Assembly (NCBI GenBank): GCA_037954235.1
Contig: JBBMOA010000012.1
Location: forward strand, 14,191,144 to 14,255,143
Source of the DNA: Aulostomus chinensis
Lineage: Eukaryota > Chordata > Actinopteri > Syngnathiformes > Aulostomidae
Direction of reading: 5' to 3'
Length of the DNA stretch: 64,000 nucleotides
Shown: one piece after another, positions 12,364-24,844 of the stretch
How positions within the stretch are numbered: the stretch's first letter is position 1
Layout: every line of letters begins with the position of its first letter
Translations under genes and position numbers: made by a program
Notes under the pieces: generated by a model
Seen by the model: only the letters and a program-made list of their open reading frames with translations
Database searches by the model: none
Told to the model about the DNA's origin: nothing

Positions 12364-12401
12364 AGGAGAAAGGAGGAGGAGGAGGAGGAGGAGGAGGAGG
12401 A
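12364..12401. repeat. (GGA)n trinucleotide microsatellite
   Basis: About ten GGA units within AG-rich sequence. Confidence 0.9.
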
Positions 12402-12694
12402 CGTGCTTGGAATAAAGCCTTCCTCTTCTTCTGCAGCTGTAGCGGAGAGGAGGGACAGGTCCTCTGGGAGTAATTGCATGCTTTTTTGTGTCTCTGTCAG
12501 AATAACGCATTTCAGGCTGGTGGAGACAATGAAATGTTTGATTAAAGGTTTGCCACAAAAACAAAAATAACCAAAAAAACCAGACTGATTATTGTGGAAA
12601 TTATGAAGCCTTGAGAACAGTTGTGTTATGCAACCCTAAAAGTGAGGGCGAGAAACAAATACAAGAGAAAGGAAGGACACATTCAAAGGATGGA

Positions 12695-12830
12695 ACTAAT
12701 AAAAGAAGCGGGTGGTGCTGCTTGGTTTGAAAAGTGAAGCTGGGGTGGACGCACTGATTTCTGATGGCCAGTAGGGGGTGACTCCACTGGTTGCTGAAAG
12801 ATGTCAGAATTCTAAATAAGCCTTGATTTC
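12695..12830. repeat. Fish interspersed repeat fragment
   Basis: The phrase 'ggccagtagggggtgactcc' followed by 'actggttgctgaaagatgtc' is a diverged form of a widespread fish repeat ('ggccagtaggtggcgactcc...'). Ends are approximate. Confidence 0.55.
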
Positions 12831-14454
12831 CAGCGCAGCAATTGGGGGTCTAATTTCTTCTTCTTCTTTTTTTTCCAAATCTCCAAATGTTTTTTGTTGC
12901 TATACTACAGGCCTTACAAGCTGTTTATACTGAGGATGACATCCCGCCGGAATTAGAGACAACCGGAAAAAAATGTGTAGAATTTCCTCATACAACGCCG
13001 GACAAATTTTCCTAATCCTCACAGGTCGCTACTGTGATAGACAGACATCAATCTCCTTATTTTGGTTGAGAAGTGAGGATCTGACTCTATCGATCAATTT
13101 TTTTTACAATGAGTTTAGGCTTTTGTTCAGTTTTTTGTTGATACAATGTTCTTTTTGCAAGTTAAACTTCCTTTGTATTTGATTTTCCTTCTGGTTTGAT
13201 TGACAGATCACTCCCACAACAGTCTCCATCCGTTCTTCCATCTATAAAACACATTTCCAGCCTTGAAAGTTTAGAACACTGAAATAGAGTGAAAGAAGAA
13301 ATAAGTGACCGTCATTAAAGGCAGACAGCTGTCTTGTCAGGCCTCTGATTGCACACGAGTGCATTGGTGTTAATTTGTTGATTTTGTTGTAAGCAGCTGT
13401 TCCTCCACTTCCTCATTTTAATGATCATAAGATAATGTGACATTTTTGGATGCCGTCCTCCTCTCTTTACTGCTGAACATGGGGAGGATAAAGTGAGAAT
13501 ATTCACAGACTGAAAGAACCATTCTCTATTGCTGCACACTACAAATACATCCATTTCCCTCAGATTTCCATTTATACTGTCATAAACAGTCTCTCTCATA
13601 CTCTTTTGATTTATTCTCTTTCGTTGTAATCACTGAGGAACATAAATTTCAGCCTTTGTTAATTTTATTTGCTGGCTTGTTTGCTGCCATTTTCCAAAAC
13701 AACTGATAATAGTTTGTCAGACAAAGGGTATAATTGTTCTTTGTCAATTGGCAATGACACATTTTATTTTTTGCCTAATTGAGCAGTAAGCTCAGTTTTA
13801 AGATGTGATCATGCCATATGCCATGAAGAGAACAGGTGGGTCGGCGAGGAAATCAGTGGATTGACAGCAAGTATGTGCGAATAAACAGGGAGTGACCTTG
13901 AGCTTTTCCAAACTTCACTACTCATAACTTCCTAAGTTACAACTGTATTAATGAGCATCTGGCTGAGTCTGACCTGTGCAGAGATGAGCTGCATTCTAAA
14001 CACCCCGCAAATATTCATTTGTTGCTTTTCTGCGGTGTTTTCTTTACTTGTGCCTTGTCCAGATGAGTGTGTTTGAGGGTCTGCGTCATTATATTCTATT
14101 TCTGCGTGTTCACTGTTTCAGATGAGCTTCGCAAGTGACTGTTGCTCTGTAGACGTGTCAGGGGGGGTTAGAGGTAAGACAGAAGGTGTTTCAGCGCAGG
14201 CATCGTGATGGCGTACTTCCCAGTTACTGTCATCCTCACCAACTGTCCAAGCACATGTTGAGGTTGAGGATGTACCTAATGGAAGTTCAAAGCAGCTAAG
14301 TGCTGAGGCTAAAAGGAGAGTTCAGAGTTAACAACTTGTCTTGAAACAATGTTTCTGTGTGCTCGTGTTCCATAAGGATCTGTTCCCTGCTGTCAGGAGT
14401 TTCGTCTTAATTCCAAACCGAGACACAAACCCGACTAAGGTTATGCTGATGTAG

Positions 14455-14620
14455 CGCAAGGCACATTTATTTGAGTAGCGCATTTCATACTCAAGGAAAC
14501 TCAAAGTGCTTTAAAGGGTACACAGTAAAAAGCACAATAAACAAATCACAGAAACATTAAAAGCAAGCAAGCAGAATAAAAGCAATCAAACAAGCACAGC
14601 GGATAAAAACGGTAAAAACA
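14455..14620. repeat. Fish SINE/LINE-tail-like interspersed repeat
   Basis: Contains 'aaggcacatttatttgagta', 'gcgcatttcatac' and 'aactcaaagtgctttaaag' and then an A-rich tail with repeated 'caagcaagcag' and 'aaacaagcac'. This wording is typical of a very common fish retroposon. Degenerate copy; family name not assigned. Confidence 0.65.
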
Positions 14621-15468
14621 AATAAAGCTCGTTCATCGGTTTTACTGCATAATCTTTTCGACGAACACATTTTCTCCTAGAAACGGGACAAAGGGCGGAG
14701 ATGCTGAGGACAGCGGCGGCTCGACAGTGTGGGCCGAGTGACACGACATTTTGTCTCCTCTCTAATTATGGTAAGTGATGAGAGTGATTGTTGTTAACTG
14801 CAGAAGTGACAATGTTAAAGAGCTCGGGGCCATCCACACAGCTGGTAGCTCAGTGACACAGACATATTTTTGCTTCAACATGCACATCAGTGAAGGGACG
14901 TAGAGGCACAGAACAAGGTGAGAAGGGAATTCTGGGTGATGCTCCTGTCAAACAGGAACTTGCTGCTTGTGTTGTGTTATGTGACCCTGGAGAGGAAGAA
15001 CAGAGAAGTTGCAAAATGAACACCTGTGTTGTTAAACGCGATGAAAGTTTGACTGTCTGTAATCTAATTTCTCAAATTCTGGGAGAAGAACAAAGTTGTT
15101 GTTTTTTTTCCACCCAAACTTTATCATTCCGTTCCCCGATTTGAGGACACAGACCTGCACCTGTCCTGTTTCGACATCTGAGGTTCCCCCATGCTACCAC
15201 ACTTAAGGATCCTGAACAGTAAATGCTAACGAAGCATTAGAGCGATACTTTATCCAAAAAATTAGCATTGGTCAATCAATTACTCTTCATTAAATGTTTG
15301 AAATACATGATGATGTTTTATCCCTCCTGCATGACTTTTTGGTGAATCCAGAATTTGAAAAGTGGTAGCCTCATAACTTTTTGCTTGGACCTAATTGAGA
15401 CCAGAGATTTACAACAGCAAAACTATACAAAACCTCCATATACAAACTCTCAAATTCATTGCCTAGAG

Positions 15469-15669
15469 CAGGGGTGTCAAACTGATCCAGTAAAGGGCCG
15501 TGTGGCCGCAGGGTTTCATTCCAACCAAACAAAAGCAACACCTGATCCAACAAATGAGCTGTGTGGAAACAGCTTAATTGATTTAAGTAGAATCAGGTGT
15601 TGCTTTTGCTTGGTTGGAATCAAAACCTGCGGCCACACGGCCCTTTACTGGATCAGTTTGAGACCCCTG
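15469..15669. mobile_element. hAT-type foldback MITE
   Basis: A 201-bp near-perfect palindrome beginning CAGGGGTGTCAAACTGATCC and ending in its inverted form GGATCAGTTTGAGACCCCTG. Arms of about 80 bases surround a loop of roughly 40 bases. It is flanked by eight-base sequences GCCTAGAG and CTCTAGAG, six of eight identical, as expected of a worn hAT target-site duplication. It has no coding capacity; open frames across it are a by-product of the palindrome. Confidence 0.88.
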
Positions 15670-17511
15670 CTCTAGAGTAATTCAGCCATATGATCAATAC
15701 TACACAGACACTTTGAGCTGAGCTAAAAATGAACCGACTACAATGGTTGTGGCTCCACAATCTACCACAGCCTGACCATGCGTATGTGTTGAACTTAGCG
15801 TGTGCATCAAGTTGAAATCCAGCTTCCTAGCGTGTTCATTCGCTGCAACCTAAAATTACACAACACACCATGTAAACATCCGGAACCATATTAGTCAAAC
15901 CAAAAGTTCTATGCTAACCTCCCAAAGTGTCCTGCACTTTAGAGAAGAGTTTCTTCATGGATGAATTCCAGTTTAGCTTTTGGCAGACAATGTTTATGGA
16001 ATGGTGTGGGTGAGCATTTTGCTGAGGTCAGCGTTGTGAACAGAGTGCCCCGCGGTATCGACAGGGGGTTCCAGTTGTTGCCTGCATTCTTACCAGACGC
16101 GTCAACCTTAGCGACTGTTTTGGATTCTCTGGACTGAGGTGTACAACACTGTAGCGTTCCAGTTCCTGCCAATATCCAGTAACTCAGGCGCACCATTGAA
16201 GAGGAGTGGACGAACTTTCAACAGCATACAATGCCAAAAGCACTCCTGCAGCCCGATTTGAAAGGGCAGTAGTCTTTTTTTCCAAGATACAAATGCACAT
16301 TTTAGAGAGCCATTTACTGCGAGCAGGTCAAAATTGCCCCTGCGTAACGTGTGCCACGCCTGTCAAGTGCATGCATTTTCTCTGCAAAGGTGGCAAAAGT
16401 GCTCACGAACACGGATTTGAACACATTTGTGCTCAAAATCTGTGACAAAGAAATCTTTTGTGTGCATCCATAAAGTTTTCTCAAGATGAGAAGGACGAAA
16501 CTGAGCAAAGAAAGAACAAATTAACAGTCTAATCTGCATGACATTAACAGTCTCTATTGAATTTTTAAGCATGCGTATTTGAAGACCTTGCTCTGCTCTG
16601 ATTTAAGGGTGGGCTACTAGACTGCAAGACCTTTATCACATTTGCATAAAGATGCAGATATGACACCCTGAGTGTTTTCGTTTGATAACTAGTCAGTGGA
16701 AACACGGTCACAAGATATCGCTTCCCAAGATAAATCCCATCTATCATGTCATGCAGTCGCAAATCCGTTGTTGTTCAAGATGATTTATTTCTCCAGAGGT
16801 TGCATCTTAAATCTCTTAAAATGTTATAGCTCATAGTCTGAGCTAAAAACGGCAGCGACTCGAGATCAGATAAACACAATCAAATTATGACGGTCTACTT
16901 TAAATAAGCTGTTACCGTGCAAAAAAAAAAAAATGGAGGTGGTGAATGTAATATGTTTCTTTTGTAACTTACAACAAAGAGGTTACCTAAAGATTGACCT
17001 GTTTTCAGTCGATATCTTCTCATTTGCATTCCAAAGGTTAAGTAAAAATGAATGTGATATCTAATTAAGTCAACGAACATAGATTTAAATCATTTAAACT
17101 GATTGTCCTTGTGTAGCGTAACAGAAATAAATCATTTATTAAGATAAGAAAAAAACCCGTAAGTAATCGCTAAGACGGATACTTTTTTCTATCAATCATT
17201 AATAAGAAATAATCATAAAAAATGTACATGCTAATCCTCGTACTCAGCTCCAATACTTAACTACTATATATAAAATGAATGCATGAGTGCAGCGACTCAA
17301 GATACAGCAGAATGATAAAATGGGAAAAGAATGAGGGGAATGCAAGAGAGGAAGAAGAGTGAGATTGAGTTTGACGAGGAGCAAAGCAGCAAGAGGGGAA
17401 GCCAGGATGTCCCAGGGGTCATGAATAAATCACCTAAAGAATAATTTGGGCATTTTTTTTTTCGACGGGTACTGAACGTCACACTTTGGATATCAAAGAG
17501 ATTTTTGTTTT

Positions 17512-17517
<6 letters not shown>

Positions 17518-17545
<28 letters not shown>
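17518..17545. repeat. (TC)n microsatellite
   Basis: Perfect TC dinucleotides, preceded by a pyrimidine-rich stretch. Confidence 0.9.
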
Positions 17546-17549
<4 letters not shown>

Positions 17550-17751
17550 CTATATCTCCCCAAACATATTGTCTATTTCTGTCTGTCCTTGAGAGCCATA
17601 TATACTGTTCATTTTTTCATGAGACCATATACTCTCACGAAACATTAATATGGTGGTCTTGTAGTCACCACTGGGAATTTGCATGGTGCAAATTAGGTTG
17701 GATCTCATCCTTAGAGAAGCTATTAGCCCCTCACTGCCTCCCTCTGTAACT

Positions 17752-17753
<2 letters not shown>

Positions 17754-17793
<40 letters not shown>
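17754..17793. repeat. (TG)n microsatellite
   Basis: About 19 TG units. Confidence 0.95.
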
Positions 17794-17795
<2 letters not shown>

Positions 17796-20794
17796 ACAAC
17801 TATCACGGTAATCTCAGTTTCACCAGCACATCATGTTCTCTTCATCAGAAAATATAAACAGGGACCAACATTTGCACACAAATTAACTAAGATTTAGCTA
17901 TGATGAAAAATTATTGGCGTGAACAACATTATTAGAGCTTTGTTGCCCCGTGCTCATGCAGAATACCCACCATGCACTTTGTTCTTTAATGAAGGGAAGC
18001 GTAGGAGGAAGGAGGGGAATCCTTTATACAGCAGCAATTCATTTTCTGATCTGGTTGGAGATAGAGACGGGTGGGAACCACGTTATGTTTTCTAAAAAGA
18101 TGCTCCTAAGAGAAAGATTTGTCTTGTCACTGTTCTCTGCAGGTCCTCTCAGCATATTACCATTTTACAATTAGTTCTGAGCAGCTGTTTCCATTGATAA
18201 CAAATTGATGTCTTTTTTTTCCTCCACCGTAATAGGACCAAGATGGGAGGACCTTTGTTGGCATATATTGACGCATGACTGCTGTGCTGAGGCAGTTATC
18301 TTAGTCCTCACTTTACCTGTGTAAATATTCAGTGAATGTTATCTGAAACGCTGAAATGTGGGGGTGCCGTGCAATACCCCCCCCCCCCCCACGCCAACTA
18401 AAAACTTAATCTCAGGAAATATTCTGCTAGCGCTTGCTGTTGGGAGGAGAATTTTACAAGTAGCTGCACAATAGGTTTTTTTATTATTCTGCTGTTCTGC
18501 TGTCGGCGCTGATAAGAATAGGAAAAACACGCTGCCAGCAGAACCGAACTACAAATAGTGCAACATCTACAGAGTGTAGTCGGAATAAGTGAGATAGCAG
18601 CTTCAAGAGATACGAGTGATATGCATTTGGAACATCAAATAAGTTAATAATTGCTTAACGTCCTCTTGGAGTTCTCCTTTAAAGACAGTACTTCTATCAA
18701 ACATGTAGGATTTGATATAAAATTGTCATGAGTTAAATATGAAGAGGCCAGCGCAGATTTCTCAGAATAATAGTGGATTTATTCAAATAACTTATTGATT
18801 TGTGTCACATATATATGAGCTATAATCTTTTAATGGTGTATAATTTTGTTTCATATTTTTAAAGCAAGCATGACCTTGTAAAATGTCACTGCATCGTGGA
18901 TCACAACTAATCTTGCCCCCACCCCCCTTTTGGTATAAGGTGAATGCTGCCAAACTGCTGCACTGGCAAACTGGGTCTAATCATCATCGATAGCATCCAG
19001 GAAGGGTGAATGGGAAGAGGCTTGGCAAAGATGTTGGGGAAAATGATTTGAAGCAGCAGAAGTACTTCACCTCAGCCACGGTGGAGCAACTCATTCACAA
19101 TGCAACCAGTAGATGGAGCTGAGAACCTCTCAAAGCTCCAGGGTGTTGCTCTGCAGAAGGTGTACGTGTGGATGTTGGTTGCATGTGTAAAGGTATTATA
19201 AGGCAGATGCTTAGTTTCACAGATGCAGAAGTTTTCCCTCTGTTAGTTGGAGGTCAGAGAAGGACGTGGCCTAAAGCTCAGAGGCAGACTGAGCTAGTAA
19301 AGCAGCATCTCTTCAGGCTCTGGCGTTGGATTGGCACGCCAGACACTTTGGGTTCGGGGGCTTAGTTAGGGGGGTTAGATCAGCACAGTGGGACCACTGT
19401 TGGCTTTTAGAGGCAGAGATATCTCTCCTCTCTCCTTGCCTTTGCCTCCAATCCCATCTTTGCCTCTCCTGCTTACCCCAGTGCTTCCTCTCTGTGCCCC
19501 TCTTACATTTGCCTATCAGCCCTCTGGCCCTAAGGAGCATCTGTGCCCCTCCTCATTCCCCATATGCCCCGTGCCTTTGAGCCTCGCCCCCAGCGTTGGA
19601 GTCAATCAGTTATTCATCACTAACATGAATTAAGAATCATCTACTTTCCATCCCACCAACAACCTGATGGTAAATTTCACTCCTGACCTGCTTCTGGTTG
19701 TTCTCTGGGTCGCTTGAGTATCATGCAGGCACACAGATGGCCTACGTGAAGTGGGAGAGCCTCGACTTGTGGCCACTAGTGCAACATGTAGGAAGATAAA
19801 CCGCATGTTATCTAGATGTACATGTCCACAAGAGGGAACAAACCAGAGATTATAAATCTGCTGTTAGCATAAACACAGTCAGTGAAGCATTATTTGGGGG
19901 ATGCAGAGAAGCTAACGTGGGCGAGAGGATGTTTTTGAACATATGCTGAAGAATTCAAGGTCCTGAATGTTGTTAGCTGTGGCCTTGAGAATTACTGCAA
20001 TCCACTGAACGATAATTGCAGAGATAATGTGATTGGTTTGGGAGTGGCTTTAGTAGGCGATGAAAATGAACTGATTGGTTAAATGGTTTGTGACTAACAA
20101 TAAACAGGAAAAGAGAGTGAATTGTAATAGTGGAGTAAAAAAAAGGAGATTGGGAGTAGCCATGGAAAGAGAAGATAATGAGAAAGAAGACGGGAAAAAA
20201 AGCATTAAACAAATGTGATAAAGGTTGTGGTTAAATTTGTGTTATTATGTGTAAGTAGCATTCGGCGGTGTGCTCTTATCATGAATAGCTTATTTTGAAT
20301 CACCCAAAAAGCACATGATTGTTTTCGCCACACTTTTTTGAGATACAAAGCCGTAACTTATTGATGATTTTATAAGCCATCAAAAGGTACAGTAAACAGG
20401 GGTTGTTTCATGTGTCCCACATGTGTTTGGTAGAAATGGAAGCCTATAATCTGAAAAGCTGTGGTAATGGTAATTTGCTGATTGCTCTCTTTGGTGTTGC
20501 AACGATTTTACTGAAGAGTTACTGCAAAAATGTTGCTAGGGGGAAGTAATTGCTAGTTTCCGTGGACCTCTTGCTGTAGCTGTAGCAGAGAATACTGTAG
20601 GTGTGAGCCGTGCTGAGATGGTAGCACAATCGCAGTCTTGGTGTATGAAGTCAATGAGTGGCTAAATAAAGGGAGCGTGTTTAAGGACGTTTGGACCTGT
20701 AAGGGTTCCTTGCTATTGGCTGAGGTCAACACACCAATCCCCTTTTTTTCTGTCAGTACATACTGGGCATACTGGTAAGGTAAGCCTATCCCAG

Positions 20795-20992
20795 TTGACA
20801 TGCTGCCATTGGACAAGAAGCGGGGTTCACTCTGGACAGGTCGCCAGTTTGTTGCAGGGCCATCAGCAGCAATTCGGGGTTCAGTATCTTGCTCAAGGAT
20901 ACTTCAACAGGGTCACTGGGGAAGTGAGGATCGAACCAGCGACCCTTTGGTTGCTAGATGGCCTCTCTACCTCTGAGCCATGCTGCCCCCTT
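20795..20992 (-). mobile_element. tRNA-derived SINE (minus strand)
   Basis: Read on the minus strand it begins GGGGGCAGCATGGCTCAGAG and carries an RNA polymerase III A box (TGGCTCAGAGG, 20970-20980) and B box (GGTTCGATCC, 20928-20937), spaced as in a tRNA gene. The downstream body ('agtatccttgagcaagatac', 'tgaaccccgaattgctgctg') is typical of fish tRNA-SINEs. The B box is intact. It is not a tRNA gene because the cloverleaf is not maintained beyond the promoter. A degenerate relative lies at 23161. Confidence 0.85.
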
Positions 20993-21682
20993 ATTTAATT
21001 TTAAATACATAGAATAAATCATTAACTAGAATAATTTTTAAAAAAATCTAAGTTTATCTTTTATACATTGGAGGTACAATGGATGACATTTACACCTCCA
21101 AGGTCAGTAGGCGTCTCACTCACTCCTGCTGCGCTAATGTATTCTACTGGTTGCCAGGTACACACAGCTAACCACATTTGGTCAGGGGTTTTTCTGTCCA
21201 AATTTTATGTTGATATAAACAAGGAGGTCTTTGGTCCAAACAGCTTTTTTTTTAATATTATCAGATGTCTTAGATGCCCCTCTCTCATCCCTCAAAGTGT
21301 TAATATGGAGAAATATAAGATGAGAGAGCCACGTAAATGTCGTGCCCCAGTATGCCATGCACTGTTGTCCTCTCTGTGGAACGACAAGCTAGGTGTTAGC
21401 TTTACGCTGCTGTTAGGTTGCAGCTGCTAGATAACTTGTTTACTGCATTCTCAGTTAGCAGTGTGTGCTCAGCTGATGAGGAAACTTTAGTCAGAAATAA
21501 GCACAGCGGAATGATAAACTATTGTTGTCTTTTTTCGATTAGCACTATTTTTAGTCACAGGAAAAGATTCGGGAGAGTGTGGAGGATTATGGGAAATTGA
21601 GTCACTGTGATGCCATACAATACATTTACTCCCTCATTGTGTGTTGTGCCTTACACCTTTTCCAAACAACCCCCCCCCCCCC

Positions 21683-21710
21683 ACATACACACACACACAC
21701 ACACACACAC
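21683..21710. repeat. (CA)n microsatellite preceded by poly(C)
   Basis: C13 run followed by CACATA and perfect CA units. Confidence 0.9.
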
Positions 21711-22464
21711 CGCTTCCACACACCTACATCTCAGTATTTTGAGGACAGGGTAGTGGCGCCTAGAGCCACATTAGCATGGCAAACTCGGTGTGACAGCAGT
21801 TTAGCTACAGTGCTGTTATGATGGAGTGAATATGCTCACAGTTTGGGGTGCTCTGGGGGAAAGTGGAAAGTGGTGTGTTATCATGTAGCCCCAAGTCGAG
21901 CTGGAGGGAAGGGATAGGGAGGAGAGATGGGACAAGAATATGGGAGGGGGGCTGTAGGGTAGAGACTGGAGATGAGCTAATTTCAAGTTCAAAGCTGTGG
22001 AACGTGACTGTGAACCTAGAGTGAGCTGGGGCTTAGCTGTGCAGATGGAGCACAGGGAGTTGGGATGTGGTGTGTGCTGGAATGAATGGGCCTTGGCGGG
22101 TTGACAGTCACTCCACACATGAGTTTGAGCGAAAGGGAAGGTGACAGTGCTGGCCTTATTGAAAAAGACAGGGAGAACACTGCAATCAGCTCTTCCCCTC
22201 CTGTGAGGAGGGAGTGCAAAATCATGCTATAAATGGAGAGTACTCAGAGCGCTGCCTCTGCACTATGCACACAAAGCATGCTGTGTGAGACACATAATGC
22301 CTTTCACAAGGGCCACCATTACTCATCGTATGTGCTATGAAAAACACACACTTATATCAAAATATAAGTAAAACAGCAGAACCAGCAAATTTCTAAGTTC
22401 AAGAATTTAAACCAACAAATGGAGTGCCATGATGGCATGCTGACATGTGAATAAAGAAAATGAG

Positions 22465-22920
22465 CAGCCACCAATATTTAGCGTGAAGCTACTTCTCACC
22501 CAACAGCATAAAGCAGCAAAACTTTCCAAAACTGTGTATGTACAAACTCTTCAGCCCATCATCTAGTAAAATCCACTGTTTCTTTATCCAGCTGAATGCT
22601 CAGTAATCCCCCCCCCAAAAAAACCCACTTTGATTTGAGCTAAGACGAGTTTAATTTGTTTTTAGCTGAAATCAAAGTGTTTGTGGATTACTGAGCATAC
22701 AGCTGGACAAAGATGTGGATGAGATGAAGAGTTTGTAAACAGTTTTTGGTCAGTTAACTGTTATTTGTCGTCGGCGGTCACGCAGCAAGACTAGCTTCTA
22801 GCTGAATATATGTAGCTGGCTCTTTCGGCATTCTGGACACACAAAAAAGTGATGCAGGAGGGAATAAAAAATGTCTTCTTAAGCTCAAGACACCTATTTG
22901 TGAGGACTTGTGGGACAAAA
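22465..22920. mobile_element. Unclassified interspersed repeat with foldback core, copy 1
   Basis: A core at 22540-22741 is an inverted repeat with arms of about 80 bases: 'tacaaactcttcagcccatc' and 'atgctcagtaatcc' recur inverted as 'gatgaagagtttgta' and 'ggattactgagcat'. The right part (22815-22920; 'tagctggctctttcggcatt', 'aagtgatgcaggaggga', 'agctcaagacacctatttgt') recurs in the second copy at 57075-57490. No transposase frame. Probably a MITE; ends and family unknown. Confidence 0.6.
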
Positions 22921-23160
22921 AATAGTCACACAAAGATTCACACGCAAATTCTACATTTTAAGGATACAAGATGAAATGATGAATTTTATGGCTCACTGCC
23001 TTGGTAACAGGAGTAACAGTAGTACTGTTACATATGAAGAGTTTAAAGGCTTTACTTAACCCAGTCTCAGAACCAGTCGGCCATGTCTGATGACTCTTTG
23101 AGAATTGCCTTTCCAAGCGCTTTGCATGTTGCATCATTCCCCCTTTCACGCACAGTTATT

Positions 23161-23299
23161 CACACACTCTCATATGCTGATGACAGAAGATGCCATAGCC
23201 CCAACAGGCTCGTGAGGGTTTGGTATTTTGCTGAAGGATACATTGAAACAGCCACCCAGTGATTACTAGATGGCCACGTTACCTCTCGAGCCACCCTTT
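23161..23299 (-). mobile_element. Degenerate tRNA-SINE copy
   Basis: Shares with the copy at 20795 the phrases 'ttgctgaaggatacattga', 'ctagatggcc' and 'tacctctcgagcca', but the B-box region is lost. An old, inactive relative. Confidence 0.55.
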
Positions 23300-24844
23300 A
23301 ACAGTGCTGCAATGCTGCATCATTCAGCGGTGCAGTACTCCGCTAATTGACAAATGAATGCATCTGCATCCTTGTATCGGCTGAGCAGTGCTAAATTCCA
23401 TATCATCATAACTGAGCTGCTACCTGTCGCACACAACTAAAATACAGCTGTTGAATAGTTATTTTTATTTAAAAAAAAACCATATAAGCATTTGTTACAT
23501 TGAATCCATGCAGTTAATATTTTCTCTTTTTGAAGAATCACATTTTCCAAGATTCTATGAGTAAAAATCGATCTGAATATAATCTCTTCACCAGCAGAAA
23601 GACAAAAGCATTATTTAGGTTTCATGTTTCCATTTCTGCAGGTACAGATGTGTACACAAAAACATGACTTCTAAAATTTTATGTGGAATTTATTGCATTT
23701 CCATTTGGTTTGGATGTTTTCTTTGCATCCCCTTCATAATGTGGGCTGATAAATTGGGTGTCATTTTCATTTTAAATTGCATTTTTCCATTGGAGAAATA
23801 TATTATGGCTCTGCATTACCCTGGCTGTTCCCTTACTGACGTTCTTTCTCCTTTAGCTTCAGTGGACATTGACATGATAAATCTACCAAAGAGCCATTTA
23901 TCATGTTTTAACTTTCTACCAACACAGTAGTTTTGTTTTAGACAACAGCTGTCTAGTCCGTTTCCCCATTTTATTGGTAGTACTGATAGCACTCATTTAG
24001 TTTTTTCATCATTCTGTTGTGTAATTATTTTCTTGATTGAGAGGTGTGAGAAAGGAAAATTACATCTTTTCACAGCTGAGAGAAGAGGAAGGAGACACAT
24101 CCAATAAAACATCGAATCAATCTCGGCAATCAAATGCATTTGCAGCTAGTAGAAGATATTATTTATTTACAAATGCAACTATAGCACAGCTGCAGGCATT
24201 TTTTTCTTGATTATATAGCAACAAGCAAAGAGCCAGGTGTTCATTCTGGCAAAGAACAAAAGTACAAGGCTTTATTGCGATATGGAACAAACTTCAAAGT
24301 TCTCCGTGCATTATTAAAACACTGCTACCCAAACCTGCATCTGTTATTGCATGGTGTACAGTTGATGTCAATTTAATTAAGATGTACTTTATTTCATTTA
24401 TAAATTCAATAAAGCAGCTACTTTCAGTACTGGTGGTTTAATAGGAGATTACATTGATTTGAAGGAAAAGGATATCAAACAAGGTTTTCTGCTTATCAGA
24501 AAAGCACAACCAGACTGGTTGGCTGTGGCTTTGATGCTGGGCTGGTTCTCCGTCGACATTTTCCCATTAATTTTATTTTACAACATATATAATGGCCCTG
24601 CCCCGCCCCCTTTGGTGACCAATCTTCTTCAAGACTGGAGCCTGCTTGTCTACTTGTTTCCATGGAGGTGCAGCAAGCACTTCCTACTCTCCCGCGTGCT
24701 GCAGCCTTGCGTCCTCTGTATCTCACCTGTGTCAAGTTTTGTGACTTCATGTGGTAGTGATGCAATTGCAGTGACAGAATCTGGAGTGCATATCTCTGCT
24801 GAGGTTACCTCTGTCAAACCATAATGTAAACAAGAATGAAATAA

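Larger units (their letters stand above)
11561..24844. other. Gene-poor region with scattered repeats
   Basis: No exon of a known gene was recognised on either strand. Short open frames have no family motifs. Named repeats inside are listed separately; homopolymer C runs occur near 18377-18390 and 21671-21682. The remaining sequence is AT-rich and may contain regulatory DNA, which single-sequence reading cannot show. Confidence 0.6.

Noticed and set aside
15355..15675. 106-codon frame
   Set aside because: It lies across the hAT foldback MITE, whose palindrome produces frames on both strands.
20921..20992. Apparent tRNA gene (good A and B boxes)
   Set aside because: Acceptor and anticodon stems do not pair properly and the sequence continues into a SINE body, so it is a retroposon promoter.
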